A DNA stretch of 64,000 nt, taken from contig CAWIKL010000002.1 of assembly GCA_963836665.1 (NCBI GenBank), positions 434,001 through 498,000 of the forward strand. The letters are read 5' to 3'. The position numbers were made by a program, and so were the translations under genes. This document shows positions 35,164 to 44,709 of this stretch, in pieces. Source of the stretch: JAICSD01 sp963836665 (GTDB taxonomy: Bacteria; Acidobacteriota; Vicinamibacteria; Vicinamibacterales; 2-12-FULL-66-21). The notes beneath the pieces are model-generated. The model was not told the origin of the DNA and searched no databases. It worked only from the letters and a program-made list of their open reading frames with translations. How positions within the stretch are numbered: position 1 is the stretch's first letter; each line of letters opens with the position of its first letter.

Positions 35164-36864
35164 TCACTCCACTTTGCCGCGTCCCTCGACGATCGTCACG
35201 TAGCGATCGATCGGCACGTCCGTGATCCGCTCGACGCGGCCGCTCGGCTGCGGCCACTTGATCTCGATCCAGTCGATCTTGCCGGCCGGGCCGGCGCCGA
35301 GCACTTCGCGCACGTCGTGCGCGGACAGATAACTGCCGCCCGACGACTTGAAGCGACGGCGCGTCACGCCGCCGACCGACCACGTGATCGCCGCGCCGAC
35401 CGCGTCGCGGTTGCAGCCGGTCCCCTGCAGCTTCACGCCGAGCCAGTGATTGCCGTCGCCGGCGTTGTTCCTGAGCAGCACCGGCGCGCCGCCATTGTTG
35501 CCGATGATCACGTCGATACGCCCGTCGTTGTTGTAGTCGCCGACCGCCAGGCCGCGCGCGGGAAAGTTCGTCTGGAACGCCGGACCGGCGTTGGCGCTGA
35601 CATTGACCAGCTTCTTTCCGTCGTGATGAAACAGCAGCAACGGTTCCTTGTAGTGGACCTGTTGCGAATACTGGTCGATCATGTCATCGGGATGGCCGTT
35701 GGCCAGGAAGAGATCGACGTCGCCGTCGTTGTCGTAGTCGAAGAACTTCAGTCCCCAGCCGCTCAGCAGGCGCGTCGCCTGCGCCACGCCGTTTGGCGCG
35801 GCCACGTCGCGGAACGACTCGTTCCCCTCGTTTTGGTAGAGCGAGAACATTTCTTGATCGACATTGGCCACGAAGAGGTCCTGCTTGCCGTCGCCGTTGA
35901 CGTCGGCGGCGTCCACTCCCATCCCCGAACGGGGCGTGCCGTTGGCGCTGTAGCCGACCTCAGCCATCAGACCGATTTCCTCCCACTTCCCTTTGCCGCG
36001 GTTCATGAACAGGAAGTTCTGCACCGTGTCGTTGGCGACGAACAGATCGAGCAGGCCGTCGTTGTTCACGTCGGTCGCGACCACGCCCAGCCCCTTGCCC
36101 AGCGCGCGGTGGATGTCAGTGCCGCCGCCGACTTCGGTAAAGGTGCCGTCGCCGTTGTTGTGGAACAGGAAGTTCGGCGTCGGCTTGAACACGCGCGGGA
36201 TGCAGTAGAAGCGCTTGCCCAGCTTGTTGTCGCCGCAGACCACGTTGCTCTTCATCGAGAATTCGACGAAGCTGCACAGGAACAGATCGAGTTTGCCGTC
36301 GTTGTCGTAGTCGAACCAGACGGCGCTCGTCGTCCAGCCCGGAGCCGCAACGCCCGCCTTTGCCGTCACGTCAGTGAACGTCCCGTTGCCGTTGTTCCTG
36401 TAGAGCGTGCACCGACCGTAAGCGGTCACGAGCAGGTCCTGGTAGCCGTCGTTGTCGTAGTCCCCCACCGCGCAGCCCATACCGAACTCTTTGCCGCCGG
36501 CGAGGCCCGCCTTGTCGGTCACGTCGGTGAACGTGCCGTCGCGGTTGTTCCTGTAGAGGGCGTTCTTGGGCGGCGCCTTCGGCGCGTAGAAGTCGGCCGC
36601 GCCGCTGTTGACCATGAAGACATCGACCCAGCCGTCGTTGTCGTAGTCGAAGAACGCCACGCCAGGTCCCATCGTCTCCGGCAGATAGCGATCGGGCGAC
36701 ATCGCGTTGTCGTGCACCCAGGCAATGCCGCTCACCGACGCAGGGACAGTCTCGAAGAGCGGCGGCGCGGCGAACACGCGGGGCGGCAGACGTGAAATCC
36801 TCGCCGCCAACCCGGCCGACACAGCAGCGAGCGACGTCAGACGCATGAAGTCACGACGGTTCAT
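35164..36864 (-). CDS. CRTAC1/ASPIC-UnbV FG-GAP repeat protein, Tat-exported
   Basis: The 566-residue protein starts MNRRDFMRLTSLAAVSAGL, a twin-arginine signal. It has seven or so FG-GAP/VCBS repeats with Ca-binding loops (FDYDNDGWVDVF, YDNDGYQDLL, FDYDNDGKLDLF, VNNDGLLDLF, FDYDNDGDVDLF, YNNDGRIDVI). The C-terminal ASPIC/UnbV domain (CNRDAVGAAITWSVGGVTRRRF, then VLGAGPAGKIDWIEIKWPQP) follows. Family function is unknown; it is often found with TonB receptors and secreted hydrolases. It is the first gene of a minus-strand run leading to GH67, 26 bases apart, and is paralogous to the frameshifted gene at 28628. Confidence 0.92.
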   Translation of the reverse strand: MNRRDFMRLTSLAAVSAGLAARISRLPPRVFAAPPLFETVPASVSGIAWVHDNAMSPDRYLPETMGPGVAFFDYDNDGWVDVFMVNSGAADFYAPKAPPKNALYRNNRDGTFTDVTDKAGLAGGKEFGMGCAVGDYDNDGYQDLLVTAYGRCTLYRNNGNGTFTDVTAKAGVAAPGWTTSAVWFDYDNDGKLDLFLCSFVEFSMKSNVVCGDNKLGKRFYCIPRVFKPTPNFLFHNNGDGTFTEVGGGTDIHRALGKGLGVVATDVNNDGLLDLFVANDTVQNFLFMNRGKGKWEEIGLMAEVGYSANGTPRSGMGVDAADVNGDGKQDLFVANVDQEMFSLYQNEGNESFRDVAAPNGVAQATRLLSGWGLKFFDYDNDGDVDLFLANGHPDDMIDQYSQQVHYKEPLLLFHHDGKKLVNVSANAGPAFQTNFPARGLAVGDYNNDGRIDVIIGNNGGAPVLLRNNAGDGNHWLGVKLQGTGCNRDAVGAAITWSVGGVTRRRFKSSGGSYLSAHDVREVLGAGPAGKIDWIEIKWPQPSGRVERITDVPIDRYVTIVEGRGKVE

Positions 36865-36885
36865 CGGTCCGCCAATTTTATCTGC

Positions 36886-36891
36886 TACGCT
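36886..36891 (+). promoter_or_regulatory. Probable -10 element of the FG-GAP cytochrome gene
   Basis: TACGCT lies seven bases before the ATG at 36899. On the other strand TAAAAT lies ten bases before the CRTAC1 start at 36864, so the 34-base gap seems to hold two compact divergent promoters. Confidence 0.3.
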
Positions 36892-36898
36892 CGCGCGA

Positions 36899-38386
36899 AT
36901 GGGTCGAGCCCTGACGATAGTCATGGCCGCGCTCGCCGCCGCGATGCCGCTGGCGCTGGCGCGGCACCAGCTGCCCGAACAGGCCCAGCTCCGTGCCACC
37001 TGCGGCGCTTGCCACGCACTGCCGCCCGCCGACGTCCTCCCGAGGGGCGCGTGGACGGCCGAGGTGGGCCGCATGTACTACATCCGCGAGAACCGGCTGC
37101 CGCCGGTCGGTCGCAACGCCCCTCAGCCGCCGCTGCCGCCGGACCTGCAAGCGGCGCTCGCCTGGTATCTGGCCAACGCGCCCGAGCACCTCGCCGCGCC
37201 GGACCCATGGCCGGCCACGACGGAGTCGCCGCTCCAGTTCGCACGCCGCTCGATGACGCTGAGCGACATTTCCGGCACTCCCGCCGTCTCGAACGTGCGC
37301 CTTGTCGATCTCGACGGCGACGGGAAGCTGGACATCCTCGGCACCGAGATGCGCCAGGGGGTCGTCTTCAGCGGCCATCCCGACCGCGCCGGGGGCCTGA
37401 CCGCCATCGCCAGCATCCCGCATCCAGCGCACGTTGCCGTTGCCGACGTCGACAAGGACGGCATCCTCGATCTGCTCATCGGCGACCTCGGCACCTTCTT
37501 CCCCGAGGATCACAACAAGGGCGCCGTGATCTGGCTGCGTGGCACCGGCGGCGGCAAGTACAGCGGCTTCTGGCTCGATGGCTGGCCGCGTGTCGCCGAC
37601 GTCGAGGCCGCGGATTTCGGGGGCCACGGCTGGAACGATCTCGTCGTCGCCGCCTTCGGCTGGCGCAAGAGCGGCCGCATCTCCGTCATGGAGAACCGGA
37701 CCGCCAACCCCCGCCAGCCGTCGTTCACCGAGCACGTCGTCGACTCCCGCACCGGCGCGATCCACGTCATCCCCGTCGATCTGAACAAAGACGGCAAAAT
37801 GGACTTCGTCGCACTCCTCGCGCAGGAGCACGAGACAGTCGTCGCCTACATCAATCAGGGGGACTTCCGATTCGAGCAGAGAGTGATCTACGAAGCGCCG
37901 CATCCGAACTGGGGCTCGACCGGCATCCAGCTCGTCGATCTCGACAAAGACGGTGACCTCGACGTCCTGCTCACCCACGGCGACACGTTCGACGACGGGA
38001 TCGTCAAGCCGTATCACGGCATCCAGTGGCTGGAGAACAAGGGTACATATCCGTTCACCGAGCACACGATCGCAACGATGGCCGGCGTCCACCGCGCCGT
38101 CGCCGTCGATCTCGATGGCGACGGCGACCTCGACATCGTCGCCTGCGCACTGCTGGCGGGCGGCTCCGACGTTGACGAGAAGACGCTGCCGGCCCTGGTC
38201 TGGCTCGAGCAGACGACGCCTGGCGTGTTCGTGAAGCACACGATTGAAATGGGCGTCCCGCGCCACGCCACCCTTGACGTTGGTGATATCGACGGCGACG
38301 GGCTTCCTGATATCGTGACCGGAACGTTTTCGATCGAGGAGAAAGCTGCGTCGTGGGTGGATGTGTGGCTGACGCGAAAGAAATAG
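36899..38386 (+). CDS. Secreted FG-GAP repeat protein with one c-type heme site
   Basis: The 495-residue protein has a signal peptide (residues 1-21), then a single heme-attachment motif C35-G-A-C38-H39 in a short cytochrome-like region. FG-GAP/VCBS repeats follow (VDLDGDGKLDIL, VDKDGILDLL, LNKDGKMDFV, LDKDGDLDVL, LDGDGDLDIV, IDGDGLPDIV). This build, heme site plus calcium-loop propeller, suggests a periplasmic or cell-surface redox or binding role; no substrate is evident. It is divergent from the CRTAC1 gene, with 34 bases between the starts. The frame is open upstream to 36707, but only the part from 36899 looks coding. Confidence 0.85.
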   Translation: MGRALTIVMAALAAAMPLALARHQLPEQAQLRATCGACHALPPADVLPRGAWTAEVGRMYYIRENRLPPVGRNAPQPPLPPDLQAALAWYLANAPEHLAAPDPWPATTESPLQFARRSMTLSDISGTPAVSNVRLVDLDGDGKLDILGTEMRQGVVFSGHPDRAGGLTAIASIPHPAHVAVADVDKDGILDLLIGDLGTFFPEDHNKGAVIWLRGTGGGKYSGFWLDGWPRVADVEAADFGGHGWNDLVVAAFGWRKSGRISVMENRTANPRQPSFTEHVVDSRTGAIHVIPVDLNKDGKMDFVALLAQEHETVVAYINQGDFRFEQRVIYEAPHPNWGSTGIQLVDLDKDGDLDVLLTHGDTFDDGIVKPYHGIQWLENKGTYPFTEHTIATMAGVHRAVAVDLDGDGDLDIVACALLAGGSDVDEKTLPALVWLEQTTPGVFVKHTIEMGVPRHATLDVGDIDGDGLPDIVTGTFSIEEKAASWVDVWLTRKK

Positions 38387-38451
38387 CGAGGCGGCTGCCC
38401 GACGCGTGACGCCGCGGACGCGGACGGGCGGACTCAAACCGGGAGACGATC

Positions 38452-39135
38452 ATGAGGCAGCGAATCTGGGGAGGGATTGTCGCCGCGATTGTGATGGTCG
38501 TGGCCCTGCACCCAGGTGCCGACGACAAGCAGTTGGTCTACGCGGACTTCGAGCAAGTCGAGAACGGACGGGCGGTCAGCGCGCGCGGCGGATTGGTCCT
38601 CCTCTGGGCCTACGAGGAAGACCACGTGCACAAGAGCACGTTCAAGGGGGCCGAAGGCCTCGACCCGCCCGCACCGGAGTTGGTGCACATCAAGGCGGGG
38701 GATCCCAACCACGCTGCGAAGTTCGACTATTCGCTGCAGGCGCCCAACCAGTACGCTGGCGTGGCGATGGAGATCCATGGCCGCCCCGACGCCGACGGCA
38801 AGTCGCAGACCGACGACGTGTCGGGTTACAAGTACCTGTCGCTGCAGATCTACGCGACTGGCATCCGCATCCTGAGCGTGGAAACGCGCACCAACGAGAG
38901 CGGTAAGGACACGCGCAGTGTATATCCGCGCTACACGATGGAAGTGAAGCAAGGCCTCAACACTTACCGCGTGCCGCTCACGGGCTTCACCCAACCGGCG
39001 TGGGCCGACATCCGCGTCGACCCGAAGGACGTGTTCAAGAAGCTGACGTCGCTCGCGCTGACCGCGTTCTGCGATCAGTGCGAGCAGAGCCAGCAAGGCA
39101 TGGTGATCGTCGACAACGTGGTGTTTGAGAAGTAA
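38452..39135 (+). CDS. Secreted beta-sandwich protein, possibly carbohydrate binding
   Basis: The 227-residue product has a GGGAG ribosome site and a signal peptide (residues 1-22). The rest (LVYADFEQVENGRAVSARGG, then AMEIHGRPDADGKSQTDDVSGYKYLSLQIYATG, then LTAFCDQCEQSQQGMVIVDNVVFEK) has the pattern of galactose-binding-like folds of the CBM11/CIA30 kind, including the closing 'IDNVVFE' strand. I cannot name a ligand. A Cys pair (FCDQCEQ) near the end may form a disulfide. It follows the FG-GAP cytochrome gene by 65 bases in the same direction. Confidence 0.65.
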   Translation: MRQRIWGGIVAAIVMVVALHPGADDKQLVYADFEQVENGRAVSARGGLVLLWAYEEDHVHKSTFKGAEGLDPPAPELVHIKAGDPNHAAKFDYSLQAPNQYAGVAMEIHGRPDADGKSQTDDVSGYKYLSLQIYATGIRILSVETRTNESGKDTRSVYPRYTMEVKQGLNTYRVPLTGFTQPAWADIRVDPKDVFKKLTSLALTAFCDQCEQSQQGMVIVDNVVFEK

Positions 39136-39154
39136 CGCGTTGGTGCCCTTCGTC

Positions 39155-41311
39155 CTACCGCAGAGTGAAGTAGGCGCTGCGTGACAGCTCGCCGACTTTG
39201 ATGCGCAGCTCGTAGGTGCCGGCCGGCAGCGCGCCGATCGGCAGGCGGCCGACGTGCTGCACACGGGCGCCGCTGGGAGGCGCCAATGGCAGCGGCGCGT
39301 CGGCGAGAACCTGGCCGTTGCGCAGGAGTTGCGCCGACGCCGTCGCCCCCGCACCCGGGTTGTAGAGCGTGAAAAAGAACGGCAGCTCGCGCGACGAGCT
39401 GTTGAGGATGGGCTCGCCGAGGTTCGGGTAGAGCAAGGTCTTCCCTACCGCCAGTGGCGACGCGCTCGTGAGGTCAGCGGCGCTGAGCTCCTCGCTGCGG
39501 CTGACGATCACGAGGCTGCTCATGCCGGGGACCGACTGCGCGAGCTTCGGGACGGTCAGCGTCGTGATGCGGACACTGCCGCGGTTCGCCGCGGCGTCGA
39601 ACACGATCGACTCCACCGTGTAGACGCCGGGTAGCAAATCCGGTTCGCGGTAGAACAGAATCTCTCCCTTCTTCGCGGCTTCCACGTCCTTGGCATCGCC
39701 CGTGAGCAGGTACTCCTGCGACAGCGTCTGCACCTGGTGCCCTTCGGCGTCGCGGATACGGACGACAACGGCTGTCTGCGCCGCGTAGGTGGCACGGTAC
39801 GGATCGACGACAAACTGCAGAGACGACGTCGAGACGTGGACGGCGACTGGGGACAGCCCCGGGCGACCCGGATCCGGGAAGCTGAACGCCGCGGCATTGA
39901 CCGGGAAGGCGTTGGGCAGCGGCGTGCGATCGAGCAGCGCCAGCGCCGGCGCTTCGTAGCTGCCGGAGTCGGCCGACGGCGCCGTCCGTAGCGCGCGGTA
40001 GCCATTCCTGGCAAACACGTGAGTTCCCGAGCGCCGCACGCCGACCTTGATCGCGCGAAAGCGGCCGTCGAAGGTGCTGTTCTTCGGGGCGTAGGTCAGC
40101 AGGTAGTGGAACTGGTTGTCTTCGTCGATGCGCCGGAACGCCGACGTCAGATCATTCGACTGTTCGACCAGGAAACCGCCGGTCTCTTCGGCGAGCTTGG
40201 CCAATCCGGTGCGCGAGTCGAGCTGCATCGTGTCCTGCACCCGCTCCATCGCCATGGTCAGGGGCTGTTCGCTGCGCTCGGATCCCACCGTTGCCTGCTG
40301 CGCGCGGGCGTCGACGAAGTTGGTCATTTCCTTGCGCGTGTCGACCAGCGTGCTGCTGGTGCGCAGCCCCTTGGCGTCGATGGCGTAGGCGGTGACGTTG
40401 GCGCGGTTGGCGGTCTCGATCACCGACGCCAGCTTCGAGGTGAGCGACGGAGTGACCGGCAGTCCCTCCGAGAAGAAGACGATCGTCTTGCGTCCGGGAT
40501 AGAGCGACAGCGACTGGATGACCGACATCAGCACGCTCGCCGTGTCATAGCCCTTGTGCGCGCGATCGAAGTTCTCGTAGGTGCGCATCATGTTGAGCTC
40601 GGTCTGGATGAGCGCGCGCTCCATCTCGCGCTCGCCCATCTGCGAGCCATTCTGCGCGGCGGCCTGGCTGTTCCCGACGCCACCGGAGATGGCCGACGCA
40701 CTCTGGGAGTCGATCTCGCGGCGGCGGGCCATCAGCGTGTCGGCGCGTTCCACCTTGGCTTCCTCGACCATGCCGGATGGCAGCACCTGGCCGATGGCGC
40801 GGCGGACGGCCGCGCGATCGGTCGTGAAGAACTGCAGCATGCGCACGCCGACGTCGCCGGCGAAGACCGCCACGCGCACGGGCGAGTCGCCGCTTAGCGG
40901 CACGTAGGCGAGCGTCGCCTTCTGCGCCAGCGCCAGCGATTCCGACGACAGGTGGTCGTAGACGAGTGCCACGGTGGCCGCATCCTCGAGCGGCGCGGCG
41001 GCTGCCTGCGCCGCTACCGCGGCGGCCGGCGTGACCGTCACGGATCGATCCGGGCCGCGCCACGCGACGTTGACGCCGATGCCGCCGCCGTGCGAAACAC
41101 GCGTGAACGAGTCGATCGTCTGCGGGACACCGTCTTCCGATACCTGGAAGTCGTCGGCCGTGAGATCGGTGACGAGCTGCCCGGTGCGATCGCGGACAAC
41201 GGCGTCGACGAGGATGGCGGTCGACGTCGAGGTAATCGTTTGTCGCGGCGACTGCGCAGCGATGCCGCAGGTCCACGCAAGGAAGACGGCGGCCGCGCAG
41301 GCGTTCTTCAT
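39155..41311 (-). CDS. VWFA-related acidobacterial secreted protein
   Basis: The 718-residue protein has a signal peptide (residues 1-19). The acidobacterial VWFA-related domain follows: AILVDAVVRDRTGQLVTDLTADDFQVSEDGVPQTI at the N-terminal side, VALVYDHLSSESLALAQKA, then LYPGRKTIVFFSEGLPVTPSL and NANVTAYAIDAKGLR-like sequence around residues 290-340. The last 250 residues are beta-rich repeats ending YELRIKVGELSRSAYFTLR. It is the last gene of a block with a second VWFA protein and two TPR proteins. The role is unknown; probably a periplasmic or surface binding protein. Confidence 0.88.
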   Translation of the reverse strand: MKNACAAAVFLAWTCGIAAQSPRQTITSTSTAILVDAVVRDRTGQLVTDLTADDFQVSEDGVPQTIDSFTRVSHGGGIGVNVAWRGPDRSVTVTPAAAVAAQAAAAPLEDAATVALVYDHLSSESLALAQKATLAYVPLSGDSPVRVAVFAGDVGVRMLQFFTTDRAAVRRAIGQVLPSGMVEEAKVERADTLMARRREIDSQSASAISGGVGNSQAAAQNGSQMGEREMERALIQTELNMMRTYENFDRAHKGYDTASVLMSVIQSLSLYPGRKTIVFFSEGLPVTPSLTSKLASVIETANRANVTAYAIDAKGLRTSSTLVDTRKEMTNFVDARAQQATVGSERSEQPLTMAMERVQDTMQLDSRTGLAKLAEETGGFLVEQSNDLTSAFRRIDEDNQFHYLLTYAPKNSTFDGRFRAIKVGVRRSGTHVFARNGYRALRTAPSADSGSYEAPALALLDRTPLPNAFPVNAAAFSFPDPGRPGLSPVAVHVSTSSLQFVVDPYRATYAAQTAVVVRIRDAEGHQVQTLSQEYLLTGDAKDVEAAKKGEILFYREPDLLPGVYTVESIVFDAAANRGSVRITTLTVPKLAQSVPGMSSLVIVSRSEELSAADLTSASPLAVGKTLLYPNLGEPILNSSSRELPFFFTLYNPGAGATASAQLLRNGQVLADAPLPLAPPSGARVQHVGRLPIGALPAGTYELRIKVGELSRSAYFTLR

Positions 41312-41320
41312 GTGACCCCG

Positions 41321-43504
41321 CTAGTCGATGATGCGAAGCACGGTGTTGCGTGAGAGCTGCGTGGCTCCCTGCTTGACGACCATCTGGAGCTCATAGGTGC
41401 CTGGAGCCAGCTGATCGATCGGCAGACGGCCAAACACGTTCAGTGCTTTGCCCGGGTCGTCCCGGGTGCCCTCGGGCATGGGAATCTGAGCCAGTACCTT
41501 ACCGTTGCTGAGAACCTGCAGCACAACCTCTGGTGCCGGCCCCGGCATCACTGGATACACCTTCAAATACAGGCTGACTTCCTTGGCTCGGCGGCTGACC
41601 GGCTCGCCGAGATTCGGGTAGAGCACGAAGTCGTTGACCTCGAAGGGATTGTCCTTGCGGCGCTCGTTCGCCGAGATCTTCTCGGCACGGCCGACCAGGA
41701 TCAACGAGCTCGCGCGCAGCGCGCCGGTGTCGACCTTGGGCACTTCGACGGTGTTGAAGCGCACGCTCGCCTTGCCTGACGGGTTGTCGTAGACGATCGT
41801 CTCCATCGTGTAGACGCCGGGCAGCAGCTCTGGCTCCTTGTAGAACATGACGTCGCCCTGCTTCGCCTTGTCCAGATCGGCGATCGCGCCTTTTACCTCG
41901 TAGTGCTGGCTCACTTTCTTCACGACCGCGTTCTTGTCGTCGAGGAAGCGCACGAGCACGGCGAAGTCCGACGCATACGTCTTGCCGTCGCCGCTGTTGG
42001 CGAACGAGAGCGGCGCCGTCTTGAAGTCGACCACGACCGGCACCAGGCCTGGACGCTGGGCATCCGGAAAGAGCAGCGCGCCGGCGCGGACCGGAAAAGC
42101 GTTGGGGACGGGACGCGTTTCGAGCGCGCCAAGCGCTGGGGCCTCCCACGTGTTCACCGGCGTACCGCCCGAGTCGCGCAGGCCGAAGTAGCCCTTGCGT
42201 GACGAGACCGTGACACCGGGACGGCTCACCTTCACGCCGATCGTGCGGAAGCTTCCGTCGAACTTCTCGTCGGTCGGTGAGTAGCCGAGCAGGTAGTAAT
42301 TGTTCAGGTCGCTGTTGATCCGTTCGAAGCCGGCGCGCAGGTTGTTCGTGTTGTCGAAGGCAACACCGCCGGTGTCCTTCGCAAGACCACTCAAGCCGTT
42401 GCGCGGATCCTGGCGCAGGACATCTTCGTTGTACTCGAGACTTTGCGACAGCGCACCGCCGCCGACCTTGCCGCCGCCGAGAATGCCGCCGCCGCCCTTA
42501 CCCATGCTGTTGACCTGGTCGCGAATCTTCGCCTGCTCGTCGTCGGTGCGTAGGCCGACGGCGTCCATCGTGTAGATCGCCACGTTGGCGCGATTGGCCG
42601 CATCGGTCACGCCGAGGAACAGGTGCTCCACCGCGGTCGGCAGCGTCAGCCCCTCGGAAAAGAACACCAGACTCTTGCGTCCCGGCAGCCGGCGCATCTG
42701 CTCGATGATTGCGAACAGGCCGTTGGTCGTCGAGTAGCCGGACTGGTCGCGCTCGAGCGCGTCGAACCCGCGAATCATGTTGGCCTGCATTTGCGCCAGA
42801 ATCGCGTCGCCCGTCCCTGTGCCGACATTGGCGCCGCCGGGTCCGGCCGCGGCTTCGGCGGCGGCCGCCCCGGCACCGGCCGCATCGGCCGCCTGCTCGA
42901 GCGCCACGGCTTTCTCCCGCGAATCCTTGCTGTTGGACGTCGAGGTCGCGCGCTGGGCCATTTTGCCCAGGCCCGCCTTGAGCACGTTCAGATCGCGCGT
43001 AAACGGCGCGTAGGGCGAGAGCGCCAGGTCGATGCCGAAGATGCCGACGTAGCCAGGAGCCTCCGAGCGCGTGCCGAGATAATTCTGCGCTGCCTGCACG
43101 GCCAGCTTGCGCGACTCCGCCGCCAGGCGATCAAAGACCAGCGCCGTCACGGTGGGCCCGGCGTCCATCGTCGCCGCCGCGCCGTTCACCGGCCGCGACG
43201 TCAGCGGTGACGCGGACCCCACGCCGCCGTCGGAGGCCAACAACTTGCCGTCCATGACCATCGTGAACGAGGCAATCGTCTGAGGCACGCCGTTTTCAGT
43301 GATCTGGAATTCGCTCTGCTTCAGATCGCGGACCGGCTCGCCCTTCTTGTCGTGCACGACGATGTCGACGAGGACGGCGCTGACACCCGTCTGCACTGTC
43401 ACCGGTGCGCGCTGCGCGGGCGGCTGCTGCCCGGCGATCACGACGGCTGTTGCCCCGGCGACGGCGACGATGACCGACGCCGCCCGGGAGTTCGCTGCCC
43501 GCAT
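41321..43504 (-). CDS. VWFA-related acidobacterial secreted protein
   Basis: The 727-residue product starts at the ATG at 43504, which overlaps the TPR gene stop as TGATG. It has a signal peptide (ASVIVAVAGATAVVIAG) and the same N-terminal build as the next gene (SAVLVDIVVHDKKGEPVRDL, then SEFQITENGVPQTI). The VWFA core is TALVFDRLAAESRKLAVQA and LPGRKSLVFFSEGLTLP. A Gly-rich loop (GKGGGGILGGGKVGGGAL) interrupts the domain. The C-terminal third ends YELQMVVKQGATQLSRNTVL. It is a diverged tandem copy of the 39155 gene, nine bases apart. Confidence 0.88.
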   Translation of the reverse strand: MRAANSRAASVIVAVAGATAVVIAGQQPPAQRAPVTVQTGVSAVLVDIVVHDKKGEPVRDLKQSEFQITENGVPQTIASFTMVMDGKLLASDGGVGSASPLTSRPVNGAAATMDAGPTVTALVFDRLAAESRKLAVQAAQNYLGTRSEAPGYVGIFGIDLALSPYAPFTRDLNVLKAGLGKMAQRATSTSNSKDSREKAVALEQAADAAGAGAAAAEAAAGPGGANVGTGTGDAILAQMQANMIRGFDALERDQSGYSTTNGLFAIIEQMRRLPGRKSLVFFSEGLTLPTAVEHLFLGVTDAANRANVAIYTMDAVGLRTDDEQAKIRDQVNSMGKGGGGILGGGKVGGGALSQSLEYNEDVLRQDPRNGLSGLAKDTGGVAFDNTNNLRAGFERINSDLNNYYLLGYSPTDEKFDGSFRTIGVKVSRPGVTVSSRKGYFGLRDSGGTPVNTWEAPALGALETRPVPNAFPVRAGALLFPDAQRPGLVPVVVDFKTAPLSFANSGDGKTYASDFAVLVRFLDDKNAVVKKVSQHYEVKGAIADLDKAKQGDVMFYKEPELLPGVYTMETIVYDNPSGKASVRFNTVEVPKVDTGALRASSLILVGRAEKISANERRKDNPFEVNDFVLYPNLGEPVSRRAKEVSLYLKVYPVMPGPAPEVVLQVLSNGKVLAQIPMPEGTRDDPGKALNVFGRLPIDQLAPGTYELQMVVKQGATQLSRNTVLRIID

Positions 43505-44709
43505 CAATTTCCCCCTCCTCGGCCAATGCCACCTACCGATTGCGGGCCCGTTCTCGTTTCGCGCGCGAGGCGGTCGAGCCGAGTGAATTCCTCGCGCTCC
43601 TTGTTCGCGTCTTCGAGACGGCCCGCCTTCTGATACGCGCGCGCGAGCGTGAAGTGCAGGCTCGGGCTGTCGGGCGCCAGCTTGATGCCGATCTGCAGCT
43701 GGGCGATCGCGCCGTCGACGTCGCCGGTATCGAGCAACGCTTGCCCGAGCACCTTGCGCGCCGCGAAGTCGTCGGGAGCCGCCGTCTGCGCCTGTGTCGC
43801 CCATGACAACGCCATCTTCGCGTCGCCGCGATTGAGGTACTCGAACGCGATCTGCATCAGCGATTGCGGATGGGCGGGCTGCAGCTCCAGCTCCTTCTTG
43901 AACTCATCGATCGCCTGGTCCGGCTGCTCGGCCAGCAGGTAGACGCCATTGGCGTAGTGCACGTTTGGCGTTTCCGGGTAGCGCGTGACGAGCGCCGTGA
44001 ACGAGGTGCCGGCGGCGGTGTTGTTGCGCGTCGCCATCTGATAGCTGGCGCGGCCGGCCATCAGCACCATCTCGCGGCGATCCGGCGGCAGGTCCTCCGG
44101 GAAGATGGGCATGCGCAGCGTGGCGATCCCCATCGCCTCGATCACGCGCGGGTTGTCGTCTCCCTCGTTGGCGAATTCCCCGAGCGTCTGCAGCGCCTGC
44201 TCGAATTCGCCGACGCGCATCATGATCGACGCGGCGTGATACCGCGCCACGCCACCGAGGTCGCCGGTGTCGCCAACGCCGAGCGTCCGCGCCTGCAGCA
44301 GATGACGCAGCGACTGGTCGTATTCCTTGGTTCCGTACTCACACAAGCCGAGAAACGCGAAGGCGGCGCCGTTCTGCGGCGCGAGTGTGACGACCTGGCG
44401 AAAGCGGTCGCGGCACTCGGTGAACTTCTGCAACGTGTAGTAGGCGCTGCCCTGGTACCAATATCCCTCGACGTACTTCGGGCGTAGCTTCACCGTCTTA
44501 GCGTAGAGCGCAATGGCGTCCTCCCACTTCTCCGCCTTGCGAGCCGCGGTGGCGTCGGCCACGAGCGTATCGAACGCGGCGGATGGGGCGGGCACCTTCG
44601 CGGGCGCCTTCGCGGGCGCCTTCTTCTCCGGTGTCGCTGAGGTCGGCGCCTGCGCACCAACCGCGGCCGTCGCCAACATCGCCGCCAGCGCCAGCGCGGG
44701 CGCCCTCAT
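43504..44709 (-). CDS. Secreted TPR protein
   Basis: The 401-residue protein has a signal peptide (residues 1-19), a Lys/Ala/Pro-rich linker (KKAPAKAPAKVPAP) and about eight TPR repeats. Examples are AIALYAKTVKLRPKYVEGYW, NVHYANGVYLLAEQPDQAID and LHFTLARAYQKAGRLEDANK. It is probably a periplasmic scaffold. It overlaps the upstream TPR gene by four bases (ATGA) and the downstream VWFA gene by one (TGATG), so the three are translated as a unit. TPR-VWFA pairs are reminiscent of the Bat complex, but no MoxR or BatA-type membrane genes are present. Confidence 0.87.
   Translation of the reverse strand: MRAPALALAAMLATAAVGAQAPTSATPEKKAPAKAPAKVPAPSAAFDTLVADATAARKAEKWEDAIALYAKTVKLRPKYVEGYWYQGSAYYTLQKFTECRDRFRQVVTLAPQNGAAFAFLGLCEYGTKEYDQSLRHLLQARTLGVGDTGDLGGVARYHAASIMMRVGEFEQALQTLGEFANEGDDNPRVIEAMGIATLRMPIFPEDLPPDRREMVLMAGRASYQMATRNNTAAGTSFTALVTRYPETPNVHYANGVYLLAEQPDQAIDEFKKELELQPAHPQSLMQIAFEYLNRGDAKMALSWATQAQTAAPDDFAARKVLGQALLDTGDVDGAIAQLQIGIKLAPDSPSLHFTLARAYQKAGRLEDANKEREEFTRLDRLARETRTGPQSVGGIGRGGGN

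Noticed and set aside
34996..36795. 599-codon open frame on the plus strand
   Set aside because: It is antisense to the CRTAC1 gene, rich in repeated Val/Asp-type words that mirror the FG-GAP repeats, and has no family features; it arises from high-GC codon use.
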